From Thomasclavelia spiroformis (GTDB lineage Bacteria; Bacillota_I; Bacilli_A; Erysipelotrichales; Coprobacillaceae), in assembly GCA_018369555.1 (NCBI GenBank), contig JAGZCC010000045.1, positions 1 to 17,877 of the forward strand: a DNA stretch of 17,877 nucleotides, written 5' to 3'. Positions 7,781-15,462 of this stretch are shown piece by piece. Position 1 is the first letter of the stretch. The number at the start of each line of letters is the position of its first letter. Position numbers and translations under genes: made by a program. The notes under the pieces were generated by a model. It saw only the letters and a list, made by a program, of their open reading frames with translations. It ran no database searches and was not told the origin of the DNA.

Positions 7781-7843
7781 ATTCTTCTCCTTGTTTATAT
7801 TTAACAATATAATAAACTCTTTTGTATAAAAAATCTAGTTATT

Positions 7844-8143
7844 TTAAAAATATAGTTCGTACGATTGACGTGGCTGAATCGATGGTTGTGGTGGTCGTGG
7901 TTTTACTGGCGGCACCTTTTCAAACAGTACTGGAATCAATAATTGTTGTCCTGGATAAATCATCATTTGATTATCTAAATCATTCATATTTTTGATATAA
8001 TCCACTCGTGTATTAAAACTTCTTGATATTGCGTATACATTATCACCCCTTCTTACTGTATACAAAAATATTTCTCCAACTTTTGGTGCTACAATCGGCA
8101 TAGGTCTTCGATCAAATAAATTATCCATGTAATCCTCATACAT
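7844..8143 (-). CDS. Small LysM-domain protein without signal peptide
   Basis: This is a 99-residue protein with one LysM domain at about residues 28-72 (YTVRRGDNVYAISRSF ... YPGQQLLIPV). That fold binds N-acetylglucosamine-containing glycans such as peptidoglycan. A short acidic/aromatic N-terminus (MYEDYMDNLFDRRPMP) precedes it and a proline-rich tail (PPVKPRPPQPS) follows. No signal peptide or membrane segment is visible. LysM proteins that lack a signal peptide and have proline-rich tails occur among spore coat and cortex-associated proteins, so such a role is possible but unproven here. The start is the ATG at 8143, 7 nt after AGGAGG (8151-8156); the ATG at 8149 is only one base from that site. 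Confidence 0.82.
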   Translation of the reverse strand: MYEDYMDNLFDRRPMPIVAPKVGEIFLYTVRRGDNVYAISRSFNTRVDYIKNMNDLDNQMMIYPGQQLLIPVLFEKVPPVKPRPPQPSIQPRQSYELYF

Positions 8144-8206
8144 GTACATCCCTCCTACTCTAACCTATTCATGGCTAAAAAATATTTCTAGGCAAAAAAA
8201 TACATT

Positions 8207-8234
8207 ATTTTATAGGATATCTCATATAAAACAA
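8207..8234 (-). promoter_or_regulatory. Weak candidate promoter for the LysM gene
   Basis: A -10-like TAAAAT (8207-8212) and a -35-like TTGTTT (8229-8234) are separated by 16 bp on the minus strand. The -35 matches poorly. The start would be about 60 bp before the gene. A sporulation sigma factor promoter cannot be excluded. Confidence 0.3.
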
Positions 8235-8335
8235 TTAAATCTAAAAATTCTATTAAACTTATTATTAAAGATAACAACTATAGAATACATGCTATTTTTC
8301 TTTCAACTTAAGTATATATTCTCATTTAACTGTTT

Positions 8336-8551
8336 TTAAAAATTATCTTCCTTTTTGTATATACACTTATATAAGAAAAGATTACCAATTATTTTACGGT
8401 AATCTTTTAATATTCTTTTGATAGTCTTGAATGTATCTTGTTTATTCCATTTATAATTATGCCATTTAATCATTGTAATTAAAGTATGAGTTTTCAAAAA
8501 ATCTCTTATTTTTTCTAATTAGTTCTTAATCTTTCTTCTATTTTTACTCAT
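8336..8551 (-). pseudogene. Degenerate or interrupted small reading frame after the TagB-like gene
   Basis: An ATG overlapping the stop of the TagB-like gene (ATGAGTAA) opens a frame of ten codons (MSKNRRKIKN), then a TAA. The same frame continues for 60 more sense codons before the next stop. The continuation is protein-like and basic (IKWHNYKWNK, TIKRILKDYRK, LFLYKCIYKK) and has an internal ATG 15 codons in. An uninterrupted run of 60 codons is unlikely by chance in such AT-rich sequence. It could be a small gene broken by one nonsense mutation, the tail of a lost glycosyltransferase, or chance. No good ribosome binding site is seen. I do not recognise the family. Confidence 0.35.
8376..8408 (-). 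terminator. Hairpin, likely terminator of the tag cluster
   Basis: A perfect 11-bp stem (AAAAGATTACC paired with GGTAATCTTTT) with an 11-nt loop ends on the minus strand in TTTTCTTATA. The T-tract is short, and the hairpin lies about 140 bp after the last intact gene, inside the degenerate frame. Termination is plausible rather than certain. The rest of 8150-8375 shows only A/T-rich sequence and the weak promoter described separately. Confidence 0.5.
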
Positions 8552-9641
8552 GGCACACTTTTTTTACTAATTCAATAACTCTTTCAATATTTTCACCATC
8601 ACGATACTTAAAAAACATTTTTGAAAATGCTTCAATATCATAATATTTATTAGACTTGATAGCATCAGCAAGCTGATTTTCATTTAAACAAATCGCTCCT
8701 GGCATTATCTTTCGATAATCAACAAAACATCCTAAATTAGATAAATATTCATCTAAATCTGGAACAAAAAAATACATTGGTTTATTAAAGAAAGAATAAT
8801 CAAAAATAATTGAAGAAAAATCAGACACTAACATATCACTGATTGTAAATAAATCATGCGTATCTTCATGATTTAAATTAATAATTCTTTGATCATTTGT
8901 CATTGGTACATCTAATAAAAGTGGATGTAACTTATAAACTAAAACATATTGATCATCTAATTGATCCAATAATTTTTTAGCATCAAAATTCACACCTTTT
9001 ATCCCTTGATAAATATTTCCTCTAAATGTAGGTGCATATAAAATAACTTTTTTATTTTTTAAAAGAGGATATTTATTTTGTAACTTTAATTTAGTTTCTT
9101 CAATATAATTTTGATCAACTAAATGATCAACACGAGGCATTCCAGTTACCACAACATTTTCTTTCTGCACATTAAAAGCCTCTTGATATGGAATTTTCCA
9201 ATATTCACTATTAGCAATAACATAATCATAATTTCTAATTGGATATTCTCGTTTAATTGCATTTCCAAATTTTTTGATTGCCCCAGTAGCATGCCAAATT
9301 TGAATTACTTTTACACCGTCTCGTTTAAAATTACTAATAACATAGTTATTATCGGTGATTAAAACTATTTTAGATGTATTAATTATATATATTTGTTTAA
9401 TACAGTTAAGTAAATATAAAAAATTATTAATTAGATTTTTTTTATTATAATTAATCAAAACTGTTTTTAAAACAAAACTATGATCTTGGCTTAATTTATC
9501 ATAAATCAATTTCAAATCACTTTCTAATTCATTAGCCTCTAAAGAAACAAAGGCTACTTGATTATTTTTTATCGAAAAAAAACCAACAAATATATTAACC
9601 ACTTTTAAAATTATATTAACAATTATCTTCATTGAACCCAT
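8544..9641 (-). CDS. TagB-like CDP-glycerol glycerophosphotransferase
   Basis: This 365-residue enzyme is of the CDP-glycerol:poly(glycerophosphate) glycerophosphotransferase family. It transfers glycerol phosphate from CDP-glycerol onto a lipid-linked acceptor at the inner membrane face. It has a hydrophobic, amphipathic N-terminus (about 4-26), then IWHATGAIKKFG, VTGMPRVD, ILYAPTFRG, YKLHPLL and VSDFSSIIFDY. The form WHATGAIKKFG and the length of about 365 residues resemble the TagB/TarB primase more than TagF, whose motif reads WHGTPLK. The start is ATG at 9641, 8 nt after AGGTGA; an in-frame GTG at 9653 belongs to that site. It is the last intact gene of the tag cluster. Priming is the best guess; addition of a later residue is possible. 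Confidence 0.82.
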   Translation of the reverse strand: MGSMKIIVNIILKVVNIFVGFFSIKNNQVAFVSLEANELESDLKLIYDKLSQDHSFVLKTVLINYNKKNLINNFLYLLNCIKQIYIINTSKIVLITDNNYVISNFKRDGVKVIQIWHATGAIKKFGNAIKREYPIRNYDYVIANSEYWKIPYQEAFNVQKENVVVTGMPRVDHLVDQNYIEETKLKLQNKYPLLKNKKVILYAPTFRGNIYQGIKGVNFDAKKLLDQLDDQYVLVYKLHPLLLDVPMTNDQRIINLNHEDTHDLFTISDMLVSDFSSIIFDYSFFNKPMYFFVPDLDEYLSNLGCFVDYRKIMPGAICLNENQLADAIKSNKYYDIEAFSKMFFKYRDGENIERVIELVKKVCHE

Positions 9642-9653
9642 TAATCTTTTCAC

Positions 9654-10832
9654 CTACTTAAATAATATATCTAGTACTCGCTTTGATGCATTACCATCTT
9701 CATGATTATTAAATCTTTGATTAAATCTTGTAAGTTTACTAAAATCAAAATCATTTATTTTGATTTTATTCAACAATACTATTTCATCTTCGATAACCTC
9801 ACCAGGTAATTCATGATAAATATCCAAATAAAAACCTCTTAACTCATCACGATAACTATCTAAATCATACATATAAAAATAGATTGGCCTTTTTAAAATC
9901 GCATAATCAAAAAAGACACTTGAATAATCAGTTACTAAAATATCAGCAATCAAATATAAATCACTAATATCTTCTTTTGGATCCACAAAATAAACAAAAT
10001 CTTTTACACTTTCTAAATCAAAGTCATTTACGATTAAATAATGCGGTTTAAAAACAACAACATAATCATCGCCAAGTATTTCTTGCCATTTTCTAAAATC
10101 AACTTTTAATTTAAAAGTATACCCTTTTAAATTATAAGAATTATCACGCCATGTCGGCGCATATAAAATAATCTTTTTATCCTTAGGAATCTTTAATTTT
10201 GATTTAATTTCATATAAATCATTCTCTTTGTAATTTGATAATATATCATTTCGAGGATAACCAGTTTCAATCAATCGTGCTCGATCAATTTTAAAAGCAC
10301 TTTGAAATACCTCTGTTGTAAAAGCACTTGGTGAAATCATATAATTATATTTACTTACATCATTATCATATGTCGAACGCATTTGTTCAACTGTCATTTC
10401 ACTTCGATAAAAAGTAGTGCCTTCAGGTACTTCAATATCATGTGCTAATTTTTTTAACGGTGTCCCATGCCATGTCTGCAAATAAATTTGATTTGGTTTC
10501 TTTAATACATATTTAGGTAATTTGCAGTTAACGATCCAATATTTAGATCTTGCTAGATAGTAGAAATAAGATATACTAAAATACTCAATAATTTTAGCAT
10601 TTTCAATTTTAATATTTTTCTCTTTATGATTTTTTATAGCAAAAATACACCGATATTTTTGATACTTTAAATGAGTCGACATATATTTATGCAATGCCAT
10701 GGGATTATCTGCATAACCTCTACCATGAAAAGAAATAAATAATACTGTATCATTTTGACAAGGAATCAAACGATAAACTAAACGATATAATAACCTAATT
10801 AATTTACCCAATAGTTTTTTTATTAATCTCAT
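9654..10832 (-). CDS. TagF-like CDP-glycerol glycerophosphotransferase
   Basis: This 392-residue enzyme is predicted to extend a poly(glycerol phosphate) chain using CDP-glycerol. A basic amphipathic N-terminus (LIKKLLGKLIRLLYRLVYRL) probably binds the membrane. Key motifs are QTWHGTPLKKL, IETGYPRNDIL, ILYAPTWRD, FKPHY, LVTDYSSVFFDYA, RGFYLD and HEDGNASKRV. The two histidines of WHGTP and KPHY correspond to residues essential in studied TagF enzymes. It resembles the C-terminal half of the next upstream gene along its whole length, which suggests a tandem duplication. The start is ATG at 10832, 5 nt after GGAGG; ATG codons at 10835 and 10844 are too close to or part of that site. A hairpin separates it from the upstream gene. 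Confidence 0.86.
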   Translation of the reverse strand: MRLIKKLLGKLIRLLYRLVYRLIPCQNDTVLFISFHGRGYADNPMALHKYMSTHLKYQKYRCIFAIKNHKEKNIKIENAKIIEYFSISYFYYLARSKYWIVNCKLPKYVLKKPNQIYLQTWHGTPLKKLAHDIEVPEGTTFYRSEMTVEQMRSTYDNDVSKYNYMISPSAFTTEVFQSAFKIDRARLIETGYPRNDILSNYKENDLYEIKSKLKIPKDKKIILYAPTWRDNSYNLKGYTFKLKVDFRKWQEILGDDYVVVFKPHYLIVNDFDLESVKDFVYFVDPKEDISDLYLIADILVTDYSSVFFDYAILKRPIYFYMYDLDSYRDELRGFYLDIYHELPGEVIEDEIVLLNKIKINDFDFSKLTRFNQRFNNHEDGNASKRVLDILFK

Positions 10833-10848
10833 CATAACCTCCATGTAA

Positions 10849-10872
10849 AAATAAGGGGTACACCCCTTATTT
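10849..10872 (-). terminator. Intercistronic hairpin containing a stop codon
   Basis: A perfect 10-bp stem (AAATAAGGGG paired with CCCCTTATTT) with a 4-nt loop lies between the two TagF-like genes. On the minus strand the TAA stop of the upstream gene is inside the 5' arm, and the 3' arm runs into TTATTTTTA just before the GGAGG of the next gene. Four G:C pairs and the U-rich tail make it look like a terminator or attenuator, which would reduce expression of the last two genes. Confidence 0.6.
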
Positions 10873-13083
10873 AAATACTATATCCACAACACGCTTTGAT
10901 GCATTACCATCTTCCCATGAGCAAAATCTTTGATAAAATTGTTCATAACGTTCAGAAAATTCTTCATTTAAAACATCAATATTTCTTATTTTTTCGACAA
11001 CTTCTTGAGTTGTATAAACTAATGGACCTGGTAATTCTGTTTCCATATCGATATAGAACCCTCTTAAAACATCACGATATTTATCTAAATCATATGTATA
11101 AAATAACATTGGTCTTTTTAAATTTGCAAAATCAAAAAAGACACTTGAATAATCAGTAATACAAATATCACTAATTAAATACACTTCTGCAATATCATCA
11201 TACTTACTTAAATTAAAAGCAAAATTCTCTAATCCTGTTACATCTAAATTATCAGCAATATAATGATGTGTTCTTAATAAAACAACATATTCATCGCCTA
11301 ATTCCTGCTTTAACAAATCTAAATCCAGTTTCAATTTAAACTTATATTTACCATTGCCATAATATTCATCATCACGCCAAGTTGGTGCATATAAAATTGT
11401 TTTCTTATCTAATGGAATATTTAATTTCTTTTTCAACTCAATCGCTATTTCATCACGATTACTAGCTAATAATAAATCATTTCTTGGATACCCTGTTTCC
11501 AACATATTACCATCATACATAAAACAACTTTTAAAAATATCACTTGAAAACTTATTTGGAGCAATCAAATAATCCCATTCTTGTTTTTGACGATAAAATT
11601 GTGCTTTATATGTTGGTGAAGCTGCTGTAACTTCTTCTTGGTCAAACGCCAAACGTTTAAGCGGTGTTCCATGCCATGTTTCTAAAAATATTTGCTCTTC
11701 ACGCTTTCTAAACCATAAAGGTTGTCGCACATTAAAAACAAAATATTTTGATTTAGCTAAATAATATGCATATTTGCGAGTAAATCTTTTAACTTTGATT
11801 CCACCATAAGGAAGCTTAGTTTTAGAATCGTTTATGACCCAAACAAACTTATACTTATTTGGATAATTTTTAGCTAAATATTCATAAATATATTTAGGTG
11901 AATCAGCATAGCTTTTTCCCATAAAAGTTTCAAACATAATTGTATTTTCTTCAATTGGTTGATTAATATATTTATGACGATATAAATATTTATTCATCTC
12001 ATTTTTATTTTTTAAGATCTTTTTTAATTTTAGTTTAGCTAAATGATGATTAACAATTTTTTTAGCTGATTCAATATCACCATTAATACCCGCTACAATC
12101 AATTTTCGACTAAATTTAGAACTTTTATTCAATAATTCTGGTCTAATATTTTTAAGTACTGTTGTCATGATTTTAAAACGTTCATTACGCCATATATCAT
12201 TTTTACTACGACGAATCTTTTTAGCGAAAAAACGAATATAATAACTAACCATTTTTGCATCTAAATAATATCGAATATAACTATCTTCATCTACTAATGA
12301 AACACAATAATTATGAGCATTGATAAATTCATTAAAACGATTATCGGGATCTTTTATTTGTGATAATGAAGGAGTATTAATTGGATCATTATGTTTTCTT
12401 TTTACATATATAGCATTTTCATCATACATAAAATTGTTTGAATATTTTAATAGTTGTACAACAAAAGGAGCATCCGAATAATAATTAAACTGCTCATTAA
12501 ATCTAATATGATGCTTTTTGATTAACTCAGTTTTAATTAAAATATTTAATACAGATATATTTCTTAATCCATGACGTGTTCTAATTAAAATATCCGTTTT
12601 ATATTCACTACTATTAGTTTCATCATATACTTTATTAATGAATTTATTTTTACGATCATGATCCTTATCTTTAAGATCCAATTCATCATTTTTTTCATCA
12701 TCCATTGTTTCAAAAACTTTCTTTTTAAACCAAGTAAATTTACGAATCCCACTAACCAAATCTAAATTATTACTCGTAGCCTTTTCAAGCAATAGCGAAA
12801 GCGTATCTTTCATTAAATAATCATCATAATCAATAAAATAAATATACTCACCAGCAGCATTATCAATTCCAATATTCCTTTTTTTAGCAACATTAGAATC
12901 AATTTCTGCAGTTATTATTTTTAAATTTACATCATATTTTTTTAAGTCTTCATCTATTTGATTTTTATCACTAACAATTAATAAAGTTTCATAATCTTCA
13001 ATCTGTTGTTGACTAATACTTTCTAAACAATCATACAAATAGTTCTTATAGCGATCATAAGGAATTATAATACTTAACTTCAT
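10867..13083 (-). CDS. Fused family 2 glycosyltransferase and TagF-like glycerophosphotransferase
   Basis: This 738-residue enzyme has two parts. Residues 1 to about 250 are a GT-A family 2 glycosyltransferase opening MKLSIIIPYDRY, with NVAKKRNIGIDNAAGEYIYF and the metal-binding DYDD at 85-88. A helical linker (about 260-370) follows. From about 375 to the end is a CDP-glycerol glycerophosphotransferase domain with WHGTP (470-474), ETGYPRND, LYAPTWRD (564-571), RTHH (604-607), DYSSVFFD from 644 and EDGN at 724. The second domain uses CDP-glycerol; the donor of the first is unknown. The two activities together suggest a polymer that contains both a sugar and glycerol phosphate. The ATG directly follows the tagD stop (TAGATG) with no clear Shine-Dalgarno, so translation is probably coupled to tagD. 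Confidence 0.87.
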   Translation of the reverse strand: MKLSIIIPYDRYKNYLYDCLESISQQQIEDYETLLIVSDKNQIDEDLKKYDVNLKIITAEIDSNVAKKRNIGIDNAAGEYIYFIDYDDYLMKDTLSLLLEKATSNNLDLVSGIRKFTWFKKKVFETMDDEKNDELDLKDKDHDRKNKFINKVYDETNSSEYKTDILIRTRHGLRNISVLNILIKTELIKKHHIRFNEQFNYYSDAPFVVQLLKYSNNFMYDENAIYVKRKHNDPINTPSLSQIKDPDNRFNEFINAHNYCVSLVDEDSYIRYYLDAKMVSYYIRFFAKKIRRSKNDIWRNERFKIMTTVLKNIRPELLNKSSKFSRKLIVAGINGDIESAKKIVNHHLAKLKLKKILKNKNEMNKYLYRHKYINQPIEENTIMFETFMGKSYADSPKYIYEYLAKNYPNKYKFVWVINDSKTKLPYGGIKVKRFTRKYAYYLAKSKYFVFNVRQPLWFRKREEQIFLETWHGTPLKRLAFDQEEVTAASPTYKAQFYRQKQEWDYLIAPNKFSSDIFKSCFMYDGNMLETGYPRNDLLLASNRDEIAIELKKKLNIPLDKKTILYAPTWRDDEYYGNGKYKFKLKLDLDLLKQELGDEYVVLLRTHHYIADNLDVTGLENFAFNLSKYDDIAEVYLISDICITDYSSVFFDFANLKRPMLFYTYDLDKYRDVLRGFYIDMETELPGPLVYTTQEVVEKIRNIDVLNEEFSERYEQFYQRFCSWEDGNASKRVVDIVFK

Positions 13084-13470
13084 CTATTTATGTAAATCGT
13101 CTTTAATTTTAGTTGTAGAAATACCTTCAGTACGTGGTAAATACACAACTTCACAATATTCTTTTAAATAATCAAACTTACCTTCCCAATCATCGCCCAT
13201 AACAAAAACATCAATATCATGCTCTTTTATATCATTTATTTTTTGATCCCATGATTCTTCAAAAATCACTTCATCAACATATCTAATTGCTTCAAGAATC
13301 AATTTACGATCTTGATCACAATGATATGCTTTTTTCCCCTTTTGAGCATTAAATTCATCTGAGCTAACAGCAACCACTAAATAATCTCCTAAAGCTTTAG
13401 CTCTTTTAATAATATTCAAATGTCCTACATGAAATAAATCAAATGTTCCATATGTAATAACCTTTTTCAT
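13084..13470 (-). CDS. tagD: Glycerol-3-phosphate cytidylyltransferase
   Basis: This 128-residue cytoplasmic enzyme makes CDP-glycerol from CTP and sn-glycerol 3-phosphate, supplying the TagB/TagF-type transferases encoded downstream. It has the nucleotidyltransferase signature GTFDLFHVGH (8-17) with the HxGH motif and the closing RTEGISTT (113-120). The length equals that of B. subtilis TagD and S. aureus TarD. The ATG lies 6 nt after AGGTG. It sits 9 bp downstream of tagH and directly abuts the GT2-TagF fusion. CDP-ethanolamine or FAD synthetase-type relatives are longer or lack this combination of motifs, so the assignment is firm. Confidence 0.96.
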   Translation of the reverse strand: MKKVITYGTFDLFHVGHLNIIKRAKALGDYLVVAVSSDEFNAQKGKKAYHCDQDRKLILEAIRYVDEVIFEESWDQKINDIKEHDIDVFVMGDDWEGKFDYLKEYCEVVYLPRTEGISTTKIKDDLHK

Positions 13471-13479
13471 TAACTACAC

Positions 13480-14307
13480 CTACCCTTTTACTCGATCAAT
13501 TATTTTTTCCCAAAAACTAATTTGCGGATTTTTCACAATTCTTTTTTCAAACTTCTTATCTCTAATCTTAGCTTTTTCTTTACTTGAAAGACTATTATAG
13601 TAATCTACATATTCACCATAACGATCACAAACTTCATTCACTTCACCGTATTCTTTTAACATACCGCCTTCAATCCACATTGCACTATGACAAAAACTCC
13701 GAACTTGTGGTAAAGAATGTGAAATAAAAATAATTGTTTTTCCTTGATCTTTAAGTTCATTCATTTTATTAATACATTTTTGTGCAAAACCTTTATCACC
13801 AACCGATAAAGCTTCATCAACAATAATTATATCAGGATCTAAATATATTGAAATCGAAAAGCCTAATCTAGATTTCATCCCACTTGAATATTTTTTTACT
13901 GGTTGATACAAAAAATCTCCTAATTCAGCAAATTCAATCACACCATCAATAATACTTTGAATTTTCTTTTTAGATAAACCTAACAAAGCTCCCTTAACAT
14001 TAATATTTTCAAGCCCTGTTAATTGTTTATTCAAACCAGTATTAATAGCAACAAGTGATTGCTCTCCATTAATATGTATCATCCCACTATCAACTTCGCT
14101 TATTCCCGCTAAAATGAGTGACAGCGTTGATTTCCCAGAACCATTTGTTCCTAAAATTCCTACTACCTCTCCTTTAGGAATTTCAAAACTAACATCTTTT
14201 AATGCATAAAAACGCTTAACTTCATTACTTTTGCTTTTACCATTATTTTTCTTTTTTAATTTATAAATCTTTGAAACATGTTCAAATTTAATTGCATAGT
14301 TTTCCAT
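13480..14307 (-). CDS. tagH: Teichoic acid export ABC transporter, ATP-binding subunit
   Basis: This 275-residue ATPase works with TagG to move the finished lipid-linked polymer to the outer face of the membrane. It shows Walker A GTNGSGKST (53-61), the atypical signature YSSGMKSRLGFSI (from 140) typical of polysaccharide and teichoic acid exporters, Walker B IIIVDE (160-165) and the switch histidine in ISHS (197). It lacks the long C-terminal extension of B. subtilis TagH and is close in size to S. aureus TarH. The start is ATG at 14307, 5 nt after AGGTGG; an ATG at 14310 and a GTG at 14316 are too close to or part of that site. It follows tagG directly. Confidence 0.94.
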   Translation of the reverse strand: MENYAIKFEHVSKIYKLKKKNNGKSKSNEVKRFYALKDVSFEIPKGEVVGILGTNGSGKSTLSLILAGISEVDSGMIHINGEQSLVAINTGLNKQLTGLENINVKGALLGLSKKKIQSIIDGVIEFAELGDFLYQPVKKYSSGMKSRLGFSISIYLDPDIIIVDEALSVGDKGFAQKCINKMNELKDQGKTIIFISHSLPQVRSFCHSAMWIEGGMLKEYGEVNEVCDRYGEYVDYYNSLSSKEKAKIRDKKFEKRIVKNPQISFWEKIIDRVKG

Positions 14308-14316
14308 CATTACCAC

Positions 14317-15138
14317 CTAAATCATATCGATAAACTTATGTTTAAATTTATACATCATATAACATCCCACGACAAACAAAACACCTGTAATAAGCCAAAA
14401 AATAGCTAATTGTTTCCAATAATGCATAAATCCATAATGATATAAAAAACAATCACGATAACCACAAACAATATAATAAATAGGATTTATTTTCATTACA
14501 AAGCGCACCGTCCTATCTAATAACCCAGCCCCATTAAAACGAGATATTGGCCACAAAATTGGTGTTAAATATAAAATAAGACGCATACAAGCTAAAATTA
14601 ATTTTCTAGTATCACGAGCAATCATATTTAAAACTGATGTAATCATTGATAAACTTATTCCAAAACAACAAGCTGCAAAACAATAATAAATTATTCCTAA
14701 CCAATCAAGTGAAGGATATATTCCTTGAGTTATAAAAAAAACAATCATTAACACCATAATACACGCATGATTAAATAATTCTTTTAAAACAACTGTAGCT
14801 GGTAAAACACTTACTGGAAACTTCATCTTAGTAATCACATTAACTTTAGAAAAAATAGCATTAGCCCCTTGAGTAATACATGGACTTATAAAAAACCAAA
14901 CAACCATTCCAGCAAGCATCCATTGAATAAAAGGAATTCCATCTACTGCATTACGCTTATTAACAATACCAAAAACAAAATAATATGTAATAATTTGAAT
15001 TGCCGGATTTGCAAAATTCCAAAATACTCCTAATTTCGAATCACGCATATCTGATAACAATTCATATTTTGAAATTGAATATATTCTAAATAAATTAGTA
15101 AAATTTTCTTTTAGAACATATTTAATACTTTTTAGCAT
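14317..15138 (-). CDS. tagG: Teichoic acid export ABC transporter, permease subunit
   Basis: This is a 273-residue membrane protein of the ABC-2 type with about six hydrophobic segments. The cytoplasmic N-terminus (SISKYELLSDMRDSKLGVFW) contains the arginine/leucine-rich stretch usual in TagG, Wzm and RfbA-type exporters. The central part (ARDTRKLILACMRLILYLTPILWP) and the region NPIYYIVCGYRD are also typical. It forms the channel for the lipid-linked polymer. The ATG follows GGAGG by 6 nt. It is the first gene of the tag cluster, so the promoter just upstream probably drives the whole set. A generic O-antigen-type exporter is the alternative, but tagD and the TagB/F enzymes argue for teichoic acid. 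Confidence 0.93.
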   Translation of the reverse strand: MLKSIKYVLKENFTNLFRIYSISKYELLSDMRDSKLGVFWNFANPAIQIITYYFVFGIVNKRNAVDGIPFIQWMLAGMVVWFFISPCITQGANAIFSKVNVITKMKFPVSVLPATVVLKELFNHACIMVLMIVFFITQGIYPSLDWLGIIYYCFAACCFGISLSMITSVLNMIARDTRKLILACMRLILYLTPILWPISRFNGAGLLDRTVRFVMKINPIYYIVCGYRDCFLYHYGFMHYWKQLAIFWLITGVLFVVGCYMMYKFKHKFIDMI

Positions 15139-15176
15139 TGCACACCTCCAAAGTTGTTAATATTTATTTCTATTGC

Positions 15177-15185
15177 ATTATAGCA
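15177..15185 (-). promoter_or_regulatory. Extended -10 promoter of the tag cluster
   Basis: A perfect extended -10, TGCTATAAT, lies on the minus strand about 40 bp before tagG. No good -35 is found at 16-18 bp upstream, which fits extended -10 promoters. The predicted start is near 15170. Between here and the pyrE terminator (15186-15432) there is no credible gene. This stretch holds two short inverted repeats (ATAACC-CTA-GGTTAT at 15291-15305 and ATATCGA-N5-TCGATAT at 15403-15421) and a direct repeat ATAGATGTT (15204-15212 and 15250-15258) of unknown meaning. Confidence 0.6.
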
Positions 15186-15432
15186 CATATAAAAAGTAAT
15201 TAAAACATCTATATTTTTTTAATTAATTTACAAAAAACAAAATAATATTAACATCTATTTTCTATCTTAAATACCTTAAAAGATAAAAACATAACCCTAG
15301 GTTATCTACCTTATATTTTGCTATCAACTATTAATATAATTAAATTTTCATTACCAATATCAACAACAACATCTTTCAAACATAATAACAACCAAAATAA
15401 ACATATCGAATTCATCGATATATTTACAAACT

Positions 15433-15462
15433 TAAAAAGCTAAATAGTTATTACTATTTAGC
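15433..15462 (-). terminator. Rho-independent terminator overlapping the pyrE stop
   Basis: A perfect 9-bp stem (GCTAAATAG paired with CTATTTAGC) with a 6-nt loop is followed on the minus strand by TTTTT. The last sense codons and the TAG stop of pyrE form the 5' arm, so the terminator begins inside the gene. Confidence 0.85.

Noticed and set aside
7781..7843. Possible terminator between the LysM gene and pncB
   Set aside because: Only short, imperfect A/T pairing (GTTTAT with ATAAAC) is seen and there is no T-tract after it. A weak promoter is at least as likely.
8142..8339. Plus-strand open frame of 65 codons in the LysM-TagB spacer
   Set aside because: Its start overlaps the LysM start region, it has no ribosome binding site, and its composition is what AT-rich non-coding sequence gives.
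9123..11159. Plus-strand open frames at 9123-9362 and 10896-11159
   Set aside because: They are antisense to well-supported TagB/TagF-family genes and show no domain or ribosome binding site.
15311..15415. Minus-strand frame of 34 codons in the pyrE-tagG spacer (MNSICLFWLL...)
   Set aside because: It has no Shine-Dalgarno and begins just after a strong terminator. A frame this short is not distinguishable from chance, though its second half looks mildly protein-like.
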